A stretch of 64,000 nucleotides of DNA from DATKZS01 sp035527835 [NCBI: bacterium]. GTDB lineage: Bacteria; RBG-13-61-14. Both the position numbers and the translations under genes were made by a program. The notes beneath the pieces were generated by a model. The model saw only the letters and a list, made by a program, of their open reading frames with translations, did not search any database and was not told the origin of the DNA. Below are positions 37,768 to 47,132 of this stretch, piece by piece (within the stretch, counting starts at the first letter, position 1; the number at the start of each line of letters is the position of its first letter). Location of the stretch: the NCBI GenBank assembly GCA_035527835.1, contig DATKZS010000127.1:13986-77985 (forward strand), given 5' to 3'.

Positions 37768-38892
37768 TCAAGTATGCTCCTGGTTCCACTTCCTGGTCTC
37801 GTCGAGCATGGCGTAATAGTTCTCGACCGGGCAGAAGTTGGTGACGGAGTTACCGGTGCCCATCATGTATCCGCCTCTGGGGGCGCAGGCTTCGAGGATC
37901 TGGCGGGTGCGGGCGCGGACTTGGGCGGTGGCGCCGCGGGCCAGGAGGTCCACGTCAATGCCGCCGAGGATGGCGATGCGGTCGCCGTACTTTTTGTAAG
38001 CCTCCTCGACCTTCACCACGTTGTCCTGATAGGCGTGGCGGGCGTCAATGCCCACGGTCTCGATCAGGTCGTCCATCAGCGCGTCAATGCGGCCGCAGGA
38101 GTGGAGCATGAAGGGCTTGTTGTGCTGGTGGCTTTTGGCGGCGATGCGGGCGAGGCGCGGGATCACGTGCTCGCGCATCCACTTGGGGTTCAGCATGGTG
38201 GAGCTGTTGAAGCCCATGTCCTCCGCGTAAAACACCGCGCCGGCCGCCGGGTGCGCCGCGGCCTTGTCCACCACCGTCTCGCAAAGCACCGTGAGCCGCT
38301 CCAGCACATCCACGCACAGGTCGGGCTCCTCGATGCTCTTGATCGCCATGGTCTCGAAGCCCATCAAGAGCTTCAGGTCCTCGAAGATCCCGGACACGAA
38401 CACCAGCAGCTTCTGGCCCGGCGCGAGCTTGGGCGCGGTGTAGTCCATGATGCCGACGCCCACGTCCCCGGGCGCGGGCCAGGGGAAGGCCTCGAACTGC
38501 TCGCGGCTCGTGATCAGGCCCTCGTGCTCGTTGGCCCAGTAGCGGGCGAGGCCGTCCTGCCGAGGGTTTTCCTTGATGGCGAAGGTGGTGCGGGGGATGG
38601 GGACGATGGGGTACATGGTCACGAAGTCGTAGCCCACGGCGGCGTGGAAGGCGATGGTGAGGTCAATGTACCTGAGCGCGAGCTGGATGGTCTCCGGGTC
38701 CATTTGCGGGCCGCTCTTGATGATGCGGCTGAGGACGCCGCGCGGAAAATCCACGCCCATGACCTCCGCCATGATCTCCGGGTCCACGGTGAGCTCGACG
38801 ATGGGCACCGGGCCTTCCCGGGTCTCGCGCGTCAGCACCCGCCGGAAATGCTCGAAGTCCGGGCCGCTGGTAAACGGTCCATCCAGTTTCAT
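37768..38892 (-). CDS. URO-D-family protein (methyltransferase-like), paralogue 3
   Basis: 374 residues from the ATG at 38892 (GGAGGG seven bases upstream). It shows 'AVFYAEDMGFNSSTMLNP', 'PFMLHSCGRIDALMDDL' and 'ACAPRGGYMMGTGNSVTNF', closely parallel to paralogue 2. The HemE N-terminal motif is absent. With the CrtC-like gene 16 bp downstream it forms an operon. The two paralogues may be methyltransferases for different substrates feeding one corrinoid protein. Confidence 0.8.
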   Translation of the reverse strand: MKLDGPFTSGPDFEHFRRVLTRETREGPVPIVELTVDPEIMAEVMGVDFPRGVLSRIIKSGPQMDPETIQLALRYIDLTIAFHAAVGYDFVTMYPIVPIPRTTFAIKENPRQDGLARYWANEHEGLITSREQFEAFPWPAPGDVGVGIMDYTAPKLAPGQKLLVFVSGIFEDLKLLMGFETMAIKSIEEPDLCVDVLERLTVLCETVVDKAAAHPAAGAVFYAEDMGFNSSTMLNPKWMREHVIPRLARIAAKSHQHNKPFMLHSCGRIDALMDDLIETVGIDARHAYQDNVVKVEEAYKKYGDRIAILGGIDVDLLARGATAQVRARTRQILEACAPRGGYMMGTGNSVTNFCPVENYYAMLDETRKWNQEHT

Positions 38893-39050
38893 GCCTTGCC
38901 CTCCGTTCATTCGGCCTTGACGATTATTATCATAATCCCCAAGGAGCGCAATGAGCAATAGTCCGGGAGCGATAGTCCGGGCTCGCCTTCCATCAGGCTT
39001 GACATGATGATGTTATGTCTTATGATTCAGGCCGAGGGGAGGGAGTGATA

Positions 39051-40091
39051 ATGCGCTGGAAACTGCGGGCACGGGTGTTGGTACTGGCGGCGGTCCTGCT
39101 GATGGCGGCGGGTTGCGCTCGGCCGAAGAAGCCGGGGGAGGCGCCGGTCCTGGTTTTCTCCGCGGCCGGCGAGGTGCGGCCCACGGCGGGAGGGCAAAGC
39201 CTGTTCGCGGACCGGAAGGGGCAGGGCGTTCTCGCTGACGTCAAGTCGTCGTTCCTCTCGCGCGACCTGGTGATGGCCGATTTGGCGGCCGGATTCGACC
39301 AGGGCTGCCAGCCGCTCCGGGGCGATGAGTCGCTCCGGTGGAGCCCGGAATGGATGCCGCTCTTGTCCGCCGCGAACCTCAAGGTGCTCATGCTCGCCGA
39401 CGACCACGCGCTCGACTGCGGACGCGAGGCCCTTTCGCTGGGCATGAACGCCATGCTGGCGCAGGGCTTTTATCTGACCGGCGCCAGCCGCAACCAGAAA
39501 GAGGCCGGCTCCCCCGTGTTCCTCACCTCAAAAGGCATCACCGTCTCCCTGCTCAGCTTCCTCACGCAGCCGGTCCCCGGCGTGGACGAGTGCCGTGACT
39601 GCGCCGGGCCCGCCATCTACGACCGCACCTCGCTCATCAACTCGCTGGCCGAGATGAAGGACCGGGCCAACTACCACGTGCTCTGCCTCCACTTTGCCGA
39701 GCGCGAGCTGCCGCGCCTTTCCGACCAGGAGCTCACCGTGGCCAAGGAAGGCATTGATTACGGCGCCGACCTGGTGATCGGCTACGGCCCGGCCAGCGCC
39801 GGCGGCATCTACCGCATCCGGGGGACCTGGGTGGTCGGGAGCATGGGCCGCCTCACCGGCGACGCCGCCGACGCGCCGCTCAAGAGCGCCGACGGCTTCA
39901 TTCTCTCCGCCGAGTTCGCGCCCGACAAGATCATGAACCTCCGGCTCGCCGCGGTGGAGCTCCAGGACGGAAAGCCGGTCCTGCTCCGCGGCGACCCCGG
40001 CACCCGCGCTCTCGCCGACGTGGTCGCCAAGGCCGACGCCGAGGTCAAGGACAACGTCAAGCTCATCGGCGACATACTTTACTTGAGGTAG
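39051..40091 (+). CDS. CapA-like metallophosphatase-fold lipoprotein
   Basis: 346 residues from the ATG at 39051. A lipobox 'LLMAAGC' gives an acylated Cys. The body matches the CapA/PgsA poly-glutamate capsule family: 'SSFLSRDLVMADLAAGF', 'LKVLMLADDHALDCGREAL' (the family NNH motif reads DDH), 'LCLHFAERE' and 'GADLVIGYGPASAGGIYRIRG'. Several metal-ligand positions of the family are changed, so catalysis is doubtful. It stands alone, with no capB or capC. Confidence 0.72.
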   Translation: MRWKLRARVLVLAAVLLMAAGCARPKKPGEAPVLVFSAAGEVRPTAGGQSLFADRKGQGVLADVKSSFLSRDLVMADLAAGFDQGCQPLRGDESLRWSPEWMPLLSAANLKVLMLADDHALDCGREALSLGMNAMLAQGFYLTGASRNQKEAGSPVFLTSKGITVSLLSFLTQPVPGVDECRDCAGPAIYDRTSLINSLAEMKDRANYHVLCLHFAERELPRLSDQELTVAKEGIDYGADLVIGYGPASAGGIYRIRGTWVVGSMGRLTGDAADAPLKSADGFILSAEFAPDKIMNLRLAAVELQDGKPVLLRGDPGTRALADVVAKADAEVKDNVKLIGDILYLR

Positions 40092-40151
40092 GGCGTAGGC
40101 TGGATTCTATCCCGGCAGTGGTGCCGATTGTTGAAGATCATTTTCCCCGAA

Positions 40152-40499
40152 TCATTCGTTGATAAGAAGACTGATTTTTTGCAGGACTTTTTGCAAGGTG
40201 GGTTGAGGCAGGACGCAAAGCAGTTCAGCCTCGCGGCTGCTCCAATCGAGGCTCTTCACCTGGTCGGCCAGGATTACGCCGCTGACCTTGAGCTTCTCCG
40301 GGATCAGGACCTCGAACGGATACCCCTTGATCCGGCTCGTGATCGGGCAAAGCAGCGCCAATCCAACCTTGCCGTTGTAGATGTCAGGCGAGACCACCAC
40401 CGCCGGCCGCCGCCCCGACTGCTCATGGCCCAGCCGCGGATGCAGGCTGATCCAGACCACGTCGCCGCGGCGGGGGACATAGCGTTTCCTTTTTACCAC
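40152..40499 (-). CDS. mazF: MazF/PemK-family toxin (endoribonuclease)
   Basis: 115 residues with a GTG start overlapping the antitoxin stop by 7 bp. The MazF pattern is intact: 'RRGDVVWISLHPRLGHEQSGRRPAVVVSP', 'ALLCPITSRIKGYPFEV' and 'VILADQVKSLDW' (given here as parts). It cleaves single-stranded RNA at short sites. It is paired with an AbrB-type antitoxin gene directly upstream. Confidence 0.92.
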   Translation of the reverse strand: MVKRKRYVPRRGDVVWISLHPRLGHEQSGRRPAVVVSPDIYNGKVGLALLCPITSRIKGYPFEVLIPEKLKVSGVILADQVKSLDWSSREAELLCVLPQPTLQKVLQKISLLINE

Positions 40500-40735
40500 G
40501 CCTCTCCTCCCCGCGCCGGGCCCGTGTCCACCTCATTATGCAAATTGTCCTTGGTAACGCGCCGCAGAAGTTCCGCCAGGCTCGGGCCCGGCGCCGGGGC
40601 CGGAGAAACCACCAGCTTTCCGGACTTCAGCTTGAGCTCGACCACCGAGCCGTCATCGAGCTCGGCCTCCTCGGCCAGGCTCTTGGGTATGCGCAACGCC
40701 AGGCTGTTGCCCCATCTCCTGATTTTCGCCACCAT
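40493..40735 (-). CDS. mazE: MazE/AbrB-family antitoxin
   Basis: 80 residues from the ATG at 40735. The swapped-hairpin DNA-binding domain is clear: 'KIRRWGNSLALRIPKSLAEE' and 'GSVVELKLKSGKLVV'. The C-terminal tail would neutralise MazF. A strong AAGGAGG RBS precedes the ATG, and the promoter has an operator-like inverted repeat. Confidence 0.92.
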   Translation of the reverse strand: MVAKIRRWGNSLALRIPKSLAEEAELDDGSVVELKLKSGKLVVSPAPAPGPSLAELLRRVTKDNLHNEVDTGPARGGEAW

Positions 40736-40751
40736 CAGCTTCCTCCTTAAT

Positions 40752-40792
40752 GTATCTACAATGAAGATACTATGAATCCATGGCCCCGTCAA
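40752..40792 (-). promoter_or_regulatory. mazEF promoter and operator-like inverted repeat
   Basis: On the minus strand -35 TTGACG (40787-40792), 17-bp spacer and -10 TATCTT (40764-40769). The inverted repeat GTATCT-7 nt-AGATAC (40752-40770) overlaps the -10, fitting MazE autorepression. Confidence 0.65.
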
Positions 40793-40821
40793 CGCGGCCC
40801 GGCTGGAGGCGCCGGTTCCCG

Positions 40822-41421
40822 CTAATGCTCGACGCCCACGTTCAACACCGGATGCATCAGGCCAATGGACATGTCTTCCAGGTAGAACCGGTTGGCGGCG
40901 TGCTCGTCGCCGTGAAGGATCACGTAGGAGAGCCCGACGTTTTCGAGGACCAGCGCGCGGGTGTCTCTTTTTTTGGGGAACAGGTGCTCCACCCCGGCCC
41001 GAAGCTGGCAACTGGTGGTGGGGGCCTTGCGTTTGTCAGCGCCTCCCCCCGACGAAAAAATCCGATCACGCTTCAGCACCAGGTGTTGTCCCACCCTTTT
41101 GTTGATACTGGCCGCGGTCTTCCCGACGTAAAGCGGAATGGGCAGACCGGCGGAAATGCCCAGCCAGTCGTCATCAATCTCAAGAACGACCTTTTTTCCT
41201 CCCGGCCCGGCAAGGGAAAGGCGCCGGTTTCTCCCGGCAAGGGGTCTTAGGTCACCGGTCCACCAAAAGGCGTAGACACCGCCCTGACTGGGCAGGAAAG
41301 CAGGCCTGAGCCCATTACCCTTAGCGTTTGCCGCCTCCTTGAGCAGTGGATGTTTGATGCGGCATAGCTGTTCGAACCAGCGGCCCAACAATTCTCCGCG
41401 AATCCGCGCGCCCATCAGCAT
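40822..41421 (-). CDS. GIY-YIG-like nuclease domain protein
   Basis: 199 residues from the ATG at 41421 (AAGGAG RBS). The GIY-YIG elements are 'GGVYAFWWTGD' (about 51) and 'IPLYVGKTAASINKRVGQH' (about 97), with an Arg in the following helix and Glu/Asn in 'RFYLEDMSIGLMHPVLN' near the C-terminus. The insertion between the two strands is longer than usual. It has no attached DNA-binding domain. It lies next to toxin-antitoxin genes, and a role in defence, repair or mobile DNA is possible but unproven. Confidence 0.75.
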   Translation of the reverse strand: MLMGARIRGELLGRWFEQLCRIKHPLLKEAANAKGNGLRPAFLPSQGGVYAFWWTGDLRPLAGRNRRLSLAGPGGKKVVLEIDDDWLGISAGLPIPLYVGKTAASINKRVGQHLVLKRDRIFSSGGGADKRKAPTTSCQLRAGVEHLFPKKRDTRALVLENVGLSYVILHGDEHAANRFYLEDMSIGLMHPVLNVGVEH

Positions 41422-41444
41422 TCTCCTTCCCTCTAATTTAATCG

Positions 41445-42029
41445 TTACTTCCGTCGCGCTAATATTCTCACCCTCCCCGGCTCGATCCGGAGGTCGTGGA
41501 TTTCCACGTAGTCGAGGAGGTTGATCTGGAGCTCTTTGATGAGGGGGATTTCCTTGATGCGCTTTGCGAACTCGTTGGACCAGAAGGGGTAGCGGTGGAG
41601 GGAGAGCTTGAGGCAATCGGGTTCGACGGCGATGCCGGCGGCAAGCTCGGGCGCCAGGAGCTTGAGGAGGGCGGAGGCCTCGTTAATGAAGCCGGGTCCG
41701 GGCGTGATGGTGACGACGGACTCGAGGTTGTCGGTCTTGAGCTCGGCGCGGCCGGCAGGCATGATCTTCACGACCTGTTCGTCGGCCGTGACCCTTACGC
41801 CGAGCAGGCGCGCTGAGCCGGAGGCCCGGAAGCGCATGCCCTGAAGCTCGCCCTCGGCCTCTATCAACGCCTCGCCGTCGCCGCAGCGAAGGCGCAGCAA
41901 CGTAAAACCGGGCGGCAGCCCGCGCGTCCGGATGAACTCGTTCACCATGTCCTCGCCCGCCACCATGTTGCCCGACAGCAGGTCGCGGATGCGGTTGTCG
42001 GTGAAGAGCTTTTTGATCCGGTCAAACAT
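41445..42029 (-). CDS. Conserved-looking protein of unknown function
   Basis: 194 residues, not recognised. The first 45 residues are basic and helical ('FDRIKKLFTDNRIRDLL'). The rest alternates strands ('LLRLRCGDGEALIEAEGEL', 'FRASGSARLLGVRV') and a C-terminal helix with 'LIKELQINLLDYVEIHDLRI'. No signal peptide or membrane helix. The start overlaps the stop of the decayed metallo-hydrolase by one base pair, so the two were once one operon. Confidence 0.6.
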   Translation of the reverse strand: MFDRIKKLFTDNRIRDLLSGNMVAGEDMVNEFIRTRGLPPGFTLLRLRCGDGEALIEAEGELQGMRFRASGSARLLGVRVTADEQVVKIMPAGRAELKTDNLESVVTITPGPGFINEASALLKLLAPELAAGIAVEPDCLKLSLHRYPFWSNEFAKRIKEIPLIKELQINLLDYVEIHDLRIEPGRVRILARRK

Positions 42030-42320
42030 CAGATTTTCACCCGCATCAGGTCTTTGGCCGCGATGACCTCGCCGCCGAACGCCTCGCGCGCCGGCCCGAT
42101 CATGTCGTGGCCGCGGCAGGCCGGGTAAAAATGGGTGAGCGCGAGTCTTTTAACGCCAGCTTCCGCCGCGATCCGGCCGGCCCGGGACGGGGTCAGGTGG
42201 CCGGAATGCGGGTCGGACTCGGGAAAGGCGGACTCGGCCACCAACAGGTCCGCGCCCCGGGCGCGCGCCGCTCCGGGTCCGGGTAAATAGTACCGGTGCC
42301 GAGAAATATTTCTTCCATGC
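42029..42320 (-). pseudogene. Decayed MBL-fold (RNase Z-like) metallohydrolase with internal deletion
   Basis: The N-terminus 'MEEIFLGTGTIYPDPERRA' (from 42320) and the C-terminus 'GADLLVAESAFPESDPHSGH...' to 'DLMRVKI' are both typical of a ribonuclease-Z-like MBL protein. They are joined in different frames at about 42262, with the middle missing. The lost part would have held the HxHxDH zinc motif. The remaining 102-codon frame cannot encode an active enzyme. The deletion junction lies in a GCGCGCGCC run. Confidence 0.75.
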
Positions 42321-42445
42321 GATCCATCCTTCCACATGATGATAAACCATCAGGCACCGGGAAGATAGCGGCAAGGGCCTCAAGCGCTTGACCGTTCACG
42401 GCGGGCGATTTAGACTAATGATCGGATGGAGAAAAGGGGGCTGCA

Positions 42446-42655
42446 ATGAAGAGCAAGGTATTCACCGCGGTCATTCATAAGGAAGATGATCTTTATGTGG
42501 CGGAGTGCCCGGAAGTAGGCACCGTTAGCCAGGGACACTCGATCGAGGAAGCGCTGGCCAATCTCAAGGAGGCCACGGAATTATACCTTGAGGAGTTCCC
42601 TCCTCCCGACTCGAGGCCCCCGCTGGTGACGACCTTCGAGGCCAGGTATGCCTAA
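42446..42655 (+). CDS. hicB: HicB-family antitoxin
   Basis: 69 residues. The RNase-H-like HicB N-terminal domain is intact: 'FTAVIHKEDDLYVAECPEVG', 'VSQGHSIEEALANLKEATEL' and 'YLEEFPPPDS'. It lacks a separate DNA-binding domain, as in the short HicB class. Its stop overlaps the start of the broken hicA by 8 bp. A purine-rich RBS region precedes the ATG. Confidence 0.88.
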   Translation: MKSKVFTAVIHKEDDLYVAECPEVGTVSQGHSIEEALANLKEATELYLEEFPPPDSRPPLVTTFEARYA

Positions 42656-42873
42656 GCTCCGGCGCGTCTCCGGCCGGGAAGCCATCAGCGCTGGAACGTC
42701 TCGGTTTCGAACAGGTGAGAACGAGGGGAAGCCACGTCGTCATGAAAAAGTCCACCTTGTCCGGAGATCTCGGGTGCGTGGTGCCGCTCCACAAGGAATT
42801 AGCGGTGGGTACTTTGCAGGGGATTCTCAAACAGGCCAAGGTGTCGGCCGAAGAATTCATGAACAATCTCTAG
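42648..42873 (+). pseudogene. hicA: HicA toxin with frameshift
   Basis: The first 14 codons read 'MPKLRRVSGREAIS' and match HicA. At about 42690 the frame must change by one base (one extra, or two missing) to continue as 'LERLGFEQVRTRGSHVVM', then 'VVPLHKELAVGTLQGILKQA' and stop at 42871-42873. The catalytic His in 'GSHVVM' survives only in the shifted frame. In the normal frame the product is scrambled. A real mutation or a sequencing error are both possible. Confidence 0.82.
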
Positions 42874-42883
42874 AGAGCTCAGC

Positions 42884-43645
42884 TCATTCGCACCCCGTTA
42901 CCTCGACCGGGTACTCCTCGATCATCTTGCCGTTGGCCCCGATTTTGACGGTCCAGCGGCCGCAGGGGGACGAGGTTTCGGTGGTGGCGGGCTCGATCCA
43001 GCTCCAGAAGTAATAGCAGCCGGGCTCCTGGGGCTCGACCTCGCGGACGAAGTCGGCGGCCTGTTTGCCGTCGGGGTCGCGCCACTCCATGATGAGCTTG
43101 TCGCCGGTGCGCACGCCCTGCCACGCGGTCCAGACCTGGATCTTGGGATCGCCCCATGAAGCCTTCTCGATTTTCCGGGCGCAGCTCGACTTCTTCTCGT
43201 TAATGGAGCCGCACAGCTCGACCCGGGTGAGGAGCCGCTGCTCCCGGATGCGCGGCGAGTCCGACCACAGGCCGGACACGAACGCCCCATTGTCGGTCAC
43301 GTCCACCACCACCGTCAGCTTGATGTCCTCCTTCGCGAACGGGCAGCGGTAGATGGTGACCGTGCGGAACGGGTCGAGTCCCATGATCTTGTAGGTGTAG
43401 TTCCACTTGCACGGGCCTTGCGACGCTCCGTCCAGGTCAGCGGTCTGGCGCAGCACCCGCTCCATCGAGTCGCAGGGCATGGCGGCGCGCATCTCGTCCG
43501 AGAAGCGGTCGCACAAACTCTCGGCCTTTCCCCCGCTGAAATCGTCGGCGGCCCAGCGCGAGACGTCCAGGCTCTTGCTCACCTGCTTGCAGCCGCCGAG
43601 GAGCAGGAGCAGGGAAAGAAGGGCGGCCGGTTTTATCTGTTTCAT
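42884..43645 (-). CDS. Lipoprotein with DUF3887-like N-terminal domain
   Basis: 253 residues from the ATG at 43645. A signal peptide with lipobox 'LLLLGGC' (Cys at about 19) anchors it. The next 90 residues ('SLCDRFSDEMRAAMPCDSM') resemble DUF3887/NTF2-like export domains. Several paired cysteines and a C-terminal beta domain ('GCYYFWSWIEPATTE') follow. Function unknown. It converges on hicA at its 3' end. Confidence 0.6.
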   Translation of the reverse strand: MKQIKPAALLSLLLLLGGCKQVSKSLDVSRWAADDFSGGKAESLCDRFSDEMRAAMPCDSMERVLRQTADLDGASQGPCKWNYTYKIMGLDPFRTVTIYRCPFAKEDIKLTVVVDVTDNGAFVSGLWSDSPRIREQRLLTRVELCGSINEKKSSCARKIEKASWGDPKIQVWTAWQGVRTGDKLIMEWRDPDGKQAADFVREVEPQEPGCYYFWSWIEPATTETSSPCGRWTVKIGANGKMIEEYPVEVTGCE

Positions 43646-43737
43646 TTTTTCAACTCCCGCCGAAGATCTCCAGAAGCATTTGCCCGTTGCGGTTTTCATT
43701 TACTAAACGCCCAGAGGCCTGCGATTTCCCTGAATGG

Positions 43738-43808
43738 ATTAACCACAGATTAACACGGATGAACACCGATATGAAATTTTTATTGGCGCCCTTGGCGTCT
43801 TGGCGTTT
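43738..43808. repeat. Chimeric repeat: family C left arm joined to family A right arm
   Basis: Bases 43738-43774 are the degenerate GATGAACAC arm of family C. Bases 43782-43808 are the TTGGCG right arm of family A. The two families are fused head to tail, so no palindrome forms. It lies in an otherwise gene-free 258 bp between the lipoprotein and trpE. Confidence 0.6.
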
Positions 43809-43903
43809 AGTCCCGGCCTGTTCGCCCGCCCGTTATTTGCAAGGCGGCGGGCAAGATATTAGGATTGATCTCATGCGCGGGGGCGCGGCAAGGAGATAGG
43901 GCC

Positions 43904-45403
<1,500 letters not shown>

Positions 45404-45415
45404 CAAGCTGCGGCC

Positions 45416-45552
45416 TTGGAGTGCGGCGGCACGACGCCGCTTTCATTAGCGCCGATGCCGCCGAAGAGCTTATATTAACAGTTTCGGGCCAATGAAGGGC
45501 GGGTGGAGACTTCCAACGCCAATGAAAGCGGCGTCGTGCCGCCGCACTCCAA
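45416..45552. repeat. Full inverted repeat, family F
   Basis: The 32-bp left arm at 45416-45447 is complementary to 45521-45552. The central 73 bp are unrelated to any gene. It lies between trpE and the ATPase gene, and the last 35 bp before the ATPase start hold its RBS. Confidence 0.85.
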
Positions 45553-45588
45553 AGCGGGTCAACGCGATGAATAAGGTAGGAGGACAAA

Positions 45589-47115
45589 ATGCCTTCTTCA
45601 GCAAAAAATAAAGACAAAGCGGCAAAGGATCAAAACGATAGAACAATGCAGTTGACCATCAAAAACTTCGGCCCCATCAGCTCCGGCAAGGTTGACCTCA
45701 AGCCACTTACCATATTTATCGGGCCTAATAACTCAGGCAAATCCTATTTAGCAATACTTATACATTCATTCTATAAATCAATATCGAAGGGTTTGAAAAC
45801 GGGAATGAAAGATATCGGCATTACTAATATTAAAGATCCCACCTTAAAGAAATTTGACAAGATCTTAGATAAATTGGTTACATTGAAGCCTAATGAAGCG
45901 TTCACCTATCCTGCCAATCTTATCTCTCAAATTGTAAATGATAAGTATCCTCTTATTCATTCTAGCAAATTATCTAATGAAATAATGGAATCATTTTCCT
46001 CACCTCTAACCAATTTGGTTGGAGGGTCATCTTCATCATTTATCTTCACCGCAAGCAATAACAGAATAAAGTCAAGATTCGCCTTGGAGGGTGGCGAGCT
46101 CAAAATAACAAAGAGTAACTACATCTCTAAAGATATTGTATTCAGCTTTGCCATACAACAAGAAGGATGGTTTGCTGGAATAAGTCCTGATAATGAAAAT
46201 AATAAGTTGAATATCAACGTTAACTACAAATGGAAAAACAAGCCAAATCAATATAACCTGATTTGTTCTGCGGATGCCATAATAAATTATTTGCAAATGC
46301 TATTTAACGATTATCTTATCAAATCGAAAGACACAAGCTATTATTTACCTGCCGCTAGATCAGCTCTCATACAATCTTATAAATTTTTAACTTCACGGCT
46401 TTGGAAAAGTATTCCCATTGCAATGACTCGAGGGATAGAGACCGTTGATCTTCCAAATTTTTCTGGAGTGGTTTCTTCTTTTCTTTCGGAAATTGCAGGA
46501 ATCATTACTAAGCCCAAGAAATACCATAAGTTAGCCGAGGATCTGGAAACTGACCTATTAAAGGGGAGATTAATGTTACATTCACCTGATAACATGCCTT
46601 TATCTGACATTATATATAAAGCGGAAAATCTTGAGATTCCTCTATCCAGAACCTCTTCTGCTATTCAAGAAATTGCTCCATTGATTCTCTATTTAAAATA
46701 CATTATTACTGATCGTACTGCTAATCTAATAATAGAAGAGCCAGAGGCGCACCTTCATCCCGCCAACCAGCGGATTCTGGCCCAATACCTGGCAAAGCTC
46801 ATCCGCCAGGGATTGAACATCATCATCACTACTCACAGCGATTATCTTTTAGAGCAATTGGCCAGCTTCGTGATGATGAGCGGGGTGGACGAAAAGAGCC
46901 GCGTGAAAAAATACAACCGCGGCAAGGACGATTACCTGTTGCCGGAAGAGGTCGGCGTTTATGCTTTCAAACGGCAGAAGCGCGGCAATGCTTTTAAAAT
47001 TGAGCCGGTTGAGGTAACGCAGGAGACAGGCATATCCATGGATGAGTTCAGCGATGTTCTCAATGAACTCTACGAGGAGACTTCCAATATCAGAATTGAC
47101 CTTCAAGAGAAGTAA
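45589..47115 (+). CDS. AAA/SMC-like ATPase (OLD-family ATPase without TOPRIM)
   Basis: 508 residues. Walker A 'IGPNNSGKSYLA' (about 44), a signature-like 'LSRTSSAIQEIAPLI' (about 355), Walker B 'LIIEEPEAHLHP' (about 384) and the switch His in 'ITTHSDYLLEQL' (about 412) are all intact. The middle (about 80-340) is AT-rich and helical. No TOPRIM or nuclease domain follows. It is probably an SMC/Rad50-like dimeric ATPase that controls a partner effector. Composition is far lower in GC than flanking genes. The ATG has an AGGAGG RBS. Confidence 0.88.
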   Translation: MPSSAKNKDKAAKDQNDRTMQLTIKNFGPISSGKVDLKPLTIFIGPNNSGKSYLAILIHSFYKSISKGLKTGMKDIGITNIKDPTLKKFDKILDKLVTLKPNEAFTYPANLISQIVNDKYPLIHSSKLSNEIMESFSSPLTNLVGGSSSSFIFTASNNRIKSRFALEGGELKITKSNYISKDIVFSFAIQQEGWFAGISPDNENNKLNINVNYKWKNKPNQYNLICSADAIINYLQMLFNDYLIKSKDTSYYLPAARSALIQSYKFLTSRLWKSIPIAMTRGIETVDLPNFSGVVSSFLSEIAGIITKPKKYHKLAEDLETDLLKGRLMLHSPDNMPLSDIIYKAENLEIPLSRTSSAIQEIAPLILYLKYIITDRTANLIIEEPEAHLHPANQRILAQYLAKLIRQGLNIIITTHSDYLLEQLASFVMMSGVDEKSRVKKYNRGKDDYLLPEEVGVYAFKRQKRGNAFKIEPVEVTQETGISMDEFSDVLNELYEETSNIRIDLQEK

Positions 47116-47132
47116 GGTGAGAGGTCAGCAGG

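Noticed and set aside
33458-38892. The three URO-D proteins as haem-pathway HemE
   Set aside because: They lack the N-terminal substrate-binding RQAGR motif and lie beside a corrinoid protein.
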